Of a stretch of DNA of 37,777 bases, positions 32,594 through 37,777 are shown in pieces (the first letter of the stretch is position 1; the number at the start of each line of letters is the position of its first letter). A program made the translations under genes and the position numbers. Origin of the DNA: Melioribacter sp. (GTDB lineage Bacteria; Bacteroidota; Ignavibacteria; Ignavibacteriales; Melioribacteraceae); assembly GCA_012026935.1 (NCBI GenBank), contig VEPI01000160.1, positions 1-37,777 of the forward strand, read 5' to 3'. Under the pieces are notes generated by a model. The model did no database searches, was not told the DNA's origin, and worked only from the letters and a program-made list of their open reading frames with translations.

Positions 32594-32802
32594 CAACACT
32601 AACTTCTGTTTATATCTTAATATTCGACCTACTCATCTTTATTTTAACTCCATTAATTTCTATTATTCAACTGTCATTTTAGAAAATTTCTTAAAAATAA
32701 GATTGATGGTAGTCTAATTTCTAAATCATAGAACTTCATCACTAAATTCATGCAGAATCTTTTGAAAATAGACTAAAAAGCAAATTAATAAACACTTCTT
32801 GA

Positions 32803-32818
32803 TGGCAAGGTATTTGAG
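32803..32818 (+). promoter_or_regulatory. Sigma-54-like -24/-12 element before nifJ
   Basis: TGGCAA-GGTAT-TTGAG has the TGG and TTG blocks at the exact sigma-54 spacing, with A in place of C at -12. It is 54 bases before the nifJ ATG. The rest of the 278-base gap is AT-rich with no ORF. Confidence 0.3.
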
Positions 32819-32871
32819 TTTAATATCCAACAAAATCAAAAAAATATTCTTATAAATTATTAGAGGATTCA

Positions 32872-35800
32872 ATGGAAAGAAGGAAAATTACGATTGATGG
32901 TAACGAAGCTGCTGCTCACGTTGCGTACCGTGTAAGCGAAGTTATTGCTATCTATCCTATTACACCATCATCTACAATGGGTGAGTTATCCGATGCTTGG
33001 TCTGCTAAGAAAATTAAAAATATTTGGGGTACTGTTCCTAATGTAACTGAGATGCAAAGTGAAGGCGGTGCAGCAGGCGCTGTCCACGGTTCACTTCAAA
33101 GCGGTGCTCTTACAACAACTTTTACTGCATCGCAAGGATTATTTTTGATGATTCCCAATATGTATAAAATTGCAGGTGAATTAACCCCGGCTGTTTTTCA
33201 TGTAAGTGCACGCTCAATAGCCGCTGCGGCTTTATCAATATTCGGTGATCATAGTGATGTAATGGCAACTCGCCAAACGGGATTTGGTTTGATCTGTTCG
33301 AATTCAGTACAGGAAGTTATGGATACAGCCGCAATTGTGCACAGAGCAACTCTAGAATCTAGAATTCCATTCGTTCATTTCTTTGACGGATTTAGAACAT
33401 CTGCCGAAGTCGTTAAGATGGAAGAATTAAGAGATGAAGATATTCGTTCTATGATTGATGATGAAAAAATAAAAGAATTCCGTAAGAGAGCTTTGAATCC
33501 GGAAAATCCTTTCATTAGAGGAACTGCACAGAATCCTGATGTTTATTTCCAGGGAAGAGAAACAGTTAATAAATTCTATGATGCATGTCCTGAAATTGTT
33601 CAAAGTGCAATGGATAAGTTTGCGAAGATTACCGGCCGTCAATATCATCTGTTTGATTATTACGGTGCACCTGATGCAAAACGCGTTATTATACTTATGG
33701 GATCTGGAGCTGAAGCTGCAGAAGAGACAGTTGAATATTTATCACAAAAAATGGAAGAGAAAGTAGGAATTATTAAAGTAAGATTATACAGACCATTCTC
33801 TGCAAAACATTTGCTTGCCGCAATTCCTAAAACAGTTGAAAACATTTCCGTACTTGATAGAACAAAAGAACCGGGATCCCTTGGTGAACCGTTATACCTT
33901 GATGTTGTTACGGCAATCACTGAAGCAATGAGTTCAAACAATCCTCCGTTTGCTAAGATGCCTAAAATAGTCGGCGGTCGTTACGGGTTATCTTCAAAAG
34001 AATTTACTTCGTCAATGGTAAAAGCTGTTTTCGATAATATGAAAAAATCCGAACCGAAAAATCATTTTACTGTTGGAATAAATGATGATGTTACATTCAC
34101 AAGTCTGGATTACGATCCCGACTTTATGACTGAAGGAGATGAGGTTGTACGATGTTTATTTTACGGTTTAGGCGCAGACGGAACAGTCGGGGCAAATAAG
34201 AATTCGATAAAAATTATTGGAGAAGAAACTGAAAATTATGCTCAAGGTTATTTTGTTTATGATTCTAAAAAATCCGGTTCAACTACAGTTTCGCATTTAA
34301 GGTTTGGTAAGAAACCAATTCGCTCGACATATTTAATCCAAACTGCAAAATTTGTAGGCTGCCATACTTTCGGATTGCTCGAGAAATTTGACGTGCTCGG
34401 TAATATTGAAAACAGCGGGACATTCTTACTAAACAGCCCATACAGTAAAGATGAGACGTGGGATCATATGCCTATAAGAATTCAACAACAGATCATAGAT
34501 AAAAAATTAAACTTTTATGTAATTGATGGCTACGCTGTTGCTAACAAAACCGGAATGGGAAGTAGAGTTAATACAATAATGCAGACTTGCTTCTTTGCTA
34601 TTTCCGGAATTCTTCCTAAAGATGAAGCGATTGAACAGATCAAAAAATCAATTAAGAAAACTTACGGTGCTAAAGGCGAAGAAATAGTTAAGAAAAATTT
34701 TGAAGCTGTTGATCAAACACTTGATAATTTATATAAGATAGATGTTCCTTCAAAAGTTACAAGCAAGATTGAGATCCCATCCATTGTTTCTGTCAAAGCA
34801 CCGGATTACGTTCGCAACGTGCTTGGTAAAATGCTGGAAGGAAAAGGCGATAATGTTAAAGTAAGTGAAATGCCGATTGACGGAACATTTCCATCTGCAA
34901 CAACAATGTGGGAAAAAAGAAATATCGCCCTTGATGTTCCGGCATGGGACCCTGAATGGTGTATCCAATGCGGAAAGTGTGCTATGGTTTGTCCCCATGC
35001 TTGTATCAGAATTAAATCTTACGATAAAAAATATTTGAATGATGCCCCGGCAACATTTAAAATGATGGATGCAAAAGGAAAAGAATTCCCGGATGGTTAC
35101 GCTTATACAATTCAAGTTGCAGTTGAGGATTGTACAGGCTGCGAAATGTGTGTTGAAGTCTGTCCGGCTAAAAATAAAAAAGAAACTCGACTAAAAGCAC
35201 TTAATATGACGCCACAAATTCCGATTCGCGAACAAGAAAGAGCTAATTGGGATTTCTTCCTTACTCTTCCGGAACTAGATCGAAGACTAATCAACACAGG
35301 AGTTATTAAAGCTCAGCAATTACAGCAGCCTTTATTCGAATTTTCCGGAGCTTGTTCCGGTTGTGGAGAAACTCCGTATGTAAAATTAGTATCCCAATTA
35401 TTTGGCGACCGTTCTATAATTGCAAATGCGACCGGATGTTCATCAATCTATGGCGGTAATTTACCCACGACTCCCTGGTCAAAAAATAATGAAGGAAGAG
35501 GACCTGCTTGGGCAAATTCTTTATTTGAAGATAATGCTGAGTTTGGAATGGGAATGCGTCTATCTATAGATAAACAAAAAGAGTTTGCCGTTGAACTGAT
35601 CACGAAATTAAAAGATCAAATTGGAAATGAATTAGCCGGTGCAATTCTGGACGCAGATCAAAAAGATGAAGTAGGTATTTATGAACAAAGAGAAAGAGTT
35701 ATTGAATTAAAGAAAAAACTTGAAACAATTAAATCTAAAGACGCAGAAAAATTATTGGAAGTTGCTGATTACTTGGTAAAAAAATCCGTTTGGATAATCG

Positions 35801-36462
35801 GTGGTGATGGCTGGGCTTATGATATTGGTTACGGCGGACTTGATCATGTAATTGCGTCCGGCAAGAACGTAAATATTTTAGTTCTTGATACTGAAGTTTA
35901 CTCTAATACAGGAGGACAAATGTCTAAATCTACCGGAATGGGTGCAGTTGCAAAATTTGCATCAGCCGGTAAACAGACTGCAAAGAAAGATCTTGCTATG
36001 TTAGCGATGATTTATGGAAATGTTTACGTTGCAAAAGTAGCAATGGGGGCAAATGATGTTCAGACGTTACGCGCGTTCATTGAAGCTGAAGCATACAACG
36101 GTCCATCATTAATTATTGCTTATAGCCATTGTATCGCTCACGGTATTAATATGGCAAAGGGAATGGAAAGTCAGAAAGCAGCAGTTGATAGCGGTTACTG
36201 GCCGTTGTTCCGGTACAATCCGGAAAGTTTCAACGAAGGAAAGAATCCGCTTAAGTTAGATTCTAAAGCTCCGAAGATCAAACTTGAAGATTATATCTAC
36301 AAAGAGACACGATACAAAATGTTAACTAAATCTCATCCGACTGAAGCAAAGGAATTGCTTGTAAGGGCTCAACAAGAAGTATTGAAGAAATGGAAATTTT
36401 ATGAGCAGATGTCTTCGTTCGAAGTTGGCAAAGACGGCGACGGAAAAGAAGACGTGGCTTGA
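32872..36462 (+). CDS. nifJ: Pyruvate:ferredoxin (flavodoxin) oxidoreductase
   Basis: 1196-residue single-chain enzyme interconverting pyruvate + CoA with acetyl-CoA + CO2 and reduced ferredoxin. Domain order is canonical: an N-terminal domain with AYRVSEVIAIYPITPSSTMGE; a middle gamma-type domain (GLGADGTVGANKNSIKIIG); a double-cluster ferredoxin domain with WCIQCGKCAMVCPHAC (from C697) and DCTGCEMCVEVCP (from C754); then the proximal-cluster cysteines SGACSGCGE (C828, C831) and ATGCSS; and the TPP domain GGDGWAYDIGYGGLDH...NTGGQMSKST. It ends with the C-terminal SHCIAHG cysteine region. AGAGGA lies seven bases before ATG. The DHOD-like gene follows, its usual partner in related genomes. Confidence 0.97.
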   Translation: MERRKITIDGNEAAAHVAYRVSEVIAIYPITPSSTMGELSDAWSAKKIKNIWGTVPNVTEMQSEGGAAGAVHGSLQSGALTTTFTASQGLFLMIPNMYKIAGELTPAVFHVSARSIAAAALSIFGDHSDVMATRQTGFGLICSNSVQEVMDTAAIVHRATLESRIPFVHFFDGFRTSAEVVKMEELRDEDIRSMIDDEKIKEFRKRALNPENPFIRGTAQNPDVYFQGRETVNKFYDACPEIVQSAMDKFAKITGRQYHLFDYYGAPDAKRVIILMGSGAEAAEETVEYLSQKMEEKVGIIKVRLYRPFSAKHLLAAIPKTVENISVLDRTKEPGSLGEPLYLDVVTAITEAMSSNNPPFAKMPKIVGGRYGLSSKEFTSSMVKAVFDNMKKSEPKNHFTVGINDDVTFTSLDYDPDFMTEGDEVVRCLFYGLGADGTVGANKNSIKIIGEETENYAQGYFVYDSKKSGSTTVSHLRFGKKPIRSTYLIQTAKFVGCHTFGLLEKFDVLGNIENSGTFLLNSPYSKDETWDHMPIRIQQQIIDKKLNFYVIDGYAVANKTGMGSRVNTIMQTCFFAISGILPKDEAIEQIKKSIKKTYGAKGEEIVKKNFEAVDQTLDNLYKIDVPSKVTSKIEIPSIVSVKAPDYVRNVLGKMLEGKGDNVKVSEMPIDGTFPSATTMWEKRNIALDVPAWDPEWCIQCGKCAMVCPHACIRIKSYDKKYLNDAPATFKMMDAKGKEFPDGYAYTIQVAVEDCTGCEMCVEVCPAKNKKETRLKALNMTPQIPIREQERANWDFFLTLPELDRRLINTGVIKAQQLQQPLFEFSGACSGCGETPYVKLVSQLFGDRSIIANATGCSSIYGGNLPTTPWSKNNEGRGPAWANSLFEDNAEFGMGMRLSIDKQKEFAVELITKLKDQIGNELAGAILDADQKDEVGIYEQRERVIELKKKLETIKSKDAEKLLEVADYLVKKSVWIIGGDGWAYDIGYGGLDHVIASGKNVNILVLDTEVYSNTGGQMSKSTGMGAVAKFASAGKQTAKKDLAMLAMIYGNVYVAKVAMGANDVQTLRAFIEAEAYNGPSLIIAYSHCIAHGINMAKGMESQKAAVDSGYWPLFRYNPESFNEGKNPLKLDSKAPKIKLEDYIYKETRYKMLTKSHPTEAKELLVRAQQEVLKKWKFYEQMSSFEVGKDGDGKEDVA

Positions 36463-36490
36463 GTGATCGTAAAAATTTAAAATTGACGAA

Positions 36491-36540
36491 GTCATTCTGA
36501 TCTCGATACTGAGCTTGTCGAAGTATCGGGAAAAGAATCT
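36491..36540 (+). repeat. REP-like palindromic element between nifJ and the DHOD-like gene
   Basis: The element begins GTCATTCTGATCT, contains CGATACT...AGTATCG arms (36504-36510 and 36522-36528) around GAGCTTGTCGA, and ends in AAAAGAATCT. The CTGAGCTTGTCGAAG core is, from memory, a widespread intergenic repeat type in Bacteroidota-related genomes. Confidence 0.65.
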
Positions 36541-36559
36541 AAAAAAAATAGGAGTTAAA

Positions 36560-37558
36560 ATGGATCTAACAACAAAATACATGGGATTGAAATTAAAGAA
36601 TCCGATAGTTCCTTCGGCTTCTCCTTTATCGCAAAATGTTGATACCGTTAAAGCAATGGAGGATGCCGGTGCTTCAGCAGTTGTTGTGTATTCTTTGTTC
36701 GAAGAACAGATCACGCATGAATCGGGTGAACTTGACCATTATCTCTCTGTCGGAACTGACAGTTTTGCTGAAGCATTAAGTTATTTCCCTGAGCAGGAAA
36801 AATTTCATCTTGGACCCGAACAGTATTTGAATCATATCGCCAAGCTAAAGAAAGCTGTAGATATTCCAATCATTGGAAGTTTGAACGGTGTTAGTACAGG
36901 CGGATGGATTAAATATGCTCGGAACATCGAACAAGCAGGTGCAGATGCACTTGAATTAAATGTTTATTACGTAGCTACAAATAAGAATATAACCGGATCG
37001 GAAGTTGAAAATATGTACGTTGATGTTTTGAAAGAAGTAAAAAAGAATGTAAAGATCCCCGTTGCAATAAAATTAAGTCCGTTCTTCACTTCGATGTCGA
37101 ACATGGCACGTAAACTCGATCATGCCGGGGCAGATGCTTTAGTATTATTTAACAGATTCTATCAGCCTGATTTTGATTTAGATAAGCTTGAAGTTGTTCC
37201 GAATCTTTTGTTAAGTACAAATTGGGAAATGCGTTTGCCGTTAAGATGGATTGCAATTCTACATGGTAATGTCAAGGCAAGTATTGGTGCTACGACCGGG
37301 ATACATAATCATACCGATGTACTGAAAATGATGATGGCCGGGGCCGATGTTGCAATGATGGCTTCAGAACTATTGCTTAACGGGATTGTACGTATCACTC
37401 AAATTTTAGATGGAATGAAAAAATGGATGGAAGAAAAAGAATATAGTTCAATTGAGTTGATGAAGGGGAGTATGAGCCAAATGAAAATTGCTCAACCGGC
37501 AGCATTTGAACGTGCAAATTATATGAAAACACTGCAGAGTTATAAATCTCTTAATTAA
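36560..37558 (+). CDS. Dihydroorotate dehydrogenase-like flavoprotein (nifJ-linked)
   Basis: 332-residue FMN-binding TIM barrel of the DHOD/DPD superfamily. Visible are the opening [50 protein letters not shown], the flavin-site lysine in VAIKLSPFF, and the phosphate-binding end [22 protein letters not shown]. The catalytic loop differs from true DHOD: the usual NxSCPN is replaced by NVYYVATN, so the active-site cysteine is missing and orotate synthesis is doubtful. The protein is often encoded beside nifJ in Bacteroidota/Chlorobi, pointing to a role near pyruvate or ferredoxin redox metabolism; the reaction is unknown. The start is ATG 36560 with AGGAG seven bases upstream. Confidence 0.87.
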   Translation: MDLTTKYMGLKLKNPIVPSASPLSQNVDTVKAMEDAGASAVVVYSLFEEQITHESGELDHYLSVGTDSFAEALSYFPEQEKFHLGPEQYLNHIAKLKKAVDIPIIGSLNGVSTGGWIKYARNIEQAGADALELNVYYVATNKNITGSEVENMYVDVLKEVKKNVKIPVAIKLSPFFTSMSNMARKLDHAGADALVLFNRFYQPDFDLDKLEVVPNLLLSTNWEMRLPLRWIAILHGNVKASIGATTGIHNHTDVLKMMMAGADVAMMASELLLNGIVRITQILDGMKKWMEEKEYSSIELMKGSMSQMKIAQPAAFERANYMKTLQSYKSLN

Positions 37559-37561
37559 TAT

Positions 37562-37653
37562 TGTAGAGCGAAACGCTGTTTCGCTCACTTGTGCAGTAAC
37601 TACGGTTGTGTTATTTTAAAATCCGCATGAGCGATTCATCGAATCGCTCTACA
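37562..37653 (+). repeat. Paired REP/BIME-like palindromes
   Basis: Two perfect 9-base hairpins, GAGCGAAAC-GCT-GTTTCGCTC (37566-37586) and GAGCGATTC-ATC-GAATCGCTC (37629-37649), are arranged so that the outer ends TGTAGAGCGA and TCGCTCTACA are themselves exact inverted repeats. The arrangement resembles a BIME and could also end transcription of the nifJ unit. The remaining bases to the window end (37654-37777) show nothing I can assign. Confidence 0.75.
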
Positions 37654-37777
37654 TATTAGATTTTCACATTGCTTCTGAATAGTGACGTTAATTGATTTAC
37701 CTGTATTATTATCATAGGTAATTAATATTTAATTTCATGACGGCAATTAAGCTCATTAGAATTTAATGGCTTTTTTT

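Overview
The window is AT-rich and every gene that can be supported lies on the + strand. It looks like a chromosomal segment from the Ignavibacteria/Chlorobi side of the Bacteroidota. The main clues are a secreted fibronectin-III protein ending in a type IX secretion (T9SS) sorting tail with the NYPNPFNP signature, a fused homodimer-type pyruvate:ferredoxin oxidoreductase (nifJ) followed by its usual dihydroorotate-dehydrogenase-like partner, a PPi-type phosphofructokinase, and a TAnnTTTG promoter. No rRNA, tRNA, CRISPR array, integrase or transposase is visible.

Region by region. 75-5424 looks like a peptide-use block: an OPT-family transporter, an orphan PqqD-like protein whose 3' end overlaps pepD, the M20 dipeptidase PepD, and an MFS carrier resembling the dipeptide carrier MFSD1. 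5465-7193 holds a small outer-membrane-type protein and an M29-like metallo-aminopeptidase. 7301-10556 has a PcrA/UvrD helicase and a phosphofructokinase with PPi-type residues. 10789-17133 is surface and secretion related: a 1199-residue FN3 protein with a T9SS tail, a 30-codon lipoprotein-like micro-ORF, a fatty acid hydroxylase and a GH9 lipoprotein glycosidase.

17284-30469 is the most interesting part. It reads as a synthase-dependent exopolysaccharide locus of mixed type: a KaiC-like ATPase fused to a degenerate GGDEF-like domain; a TPR protein ending in a BcsC-type beta-barrel (export porin); a PgaC-type processive GT2 synthase; a small single-span membrane protein in the PgaD position; and a membrane-anchored protein joining an amidotransferase-like domain to a NodB-type deacetylase fold without its metal ligands. 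An FN3 lipoprotein and a soluble multi-PAS hybrid protein follow. The hybrid keeps the phospho-His and a full receiver but has lost the ATP-binding boxes of its kinase domain. Sigma-54-like -24/-12 elements precede the ATPase/porin pair and the synthase operon, and a third lies upstream of nifJ.

30575-32593 holds small housekeeping genes (ogt, a four-helix-bundle protein, a GNAT acetyltransferase, yjbQ). They are interleaved with a GTCATT/AATGAC repeat family that brackets the four-helix-bundle gene in inverted orientation. 32872-37558 carries nifJ and the DHOD-like flavoprotein, with REP-like palindromic elements between and after them. All functional statements rest on motif reading and remembered family features; no database search was run.
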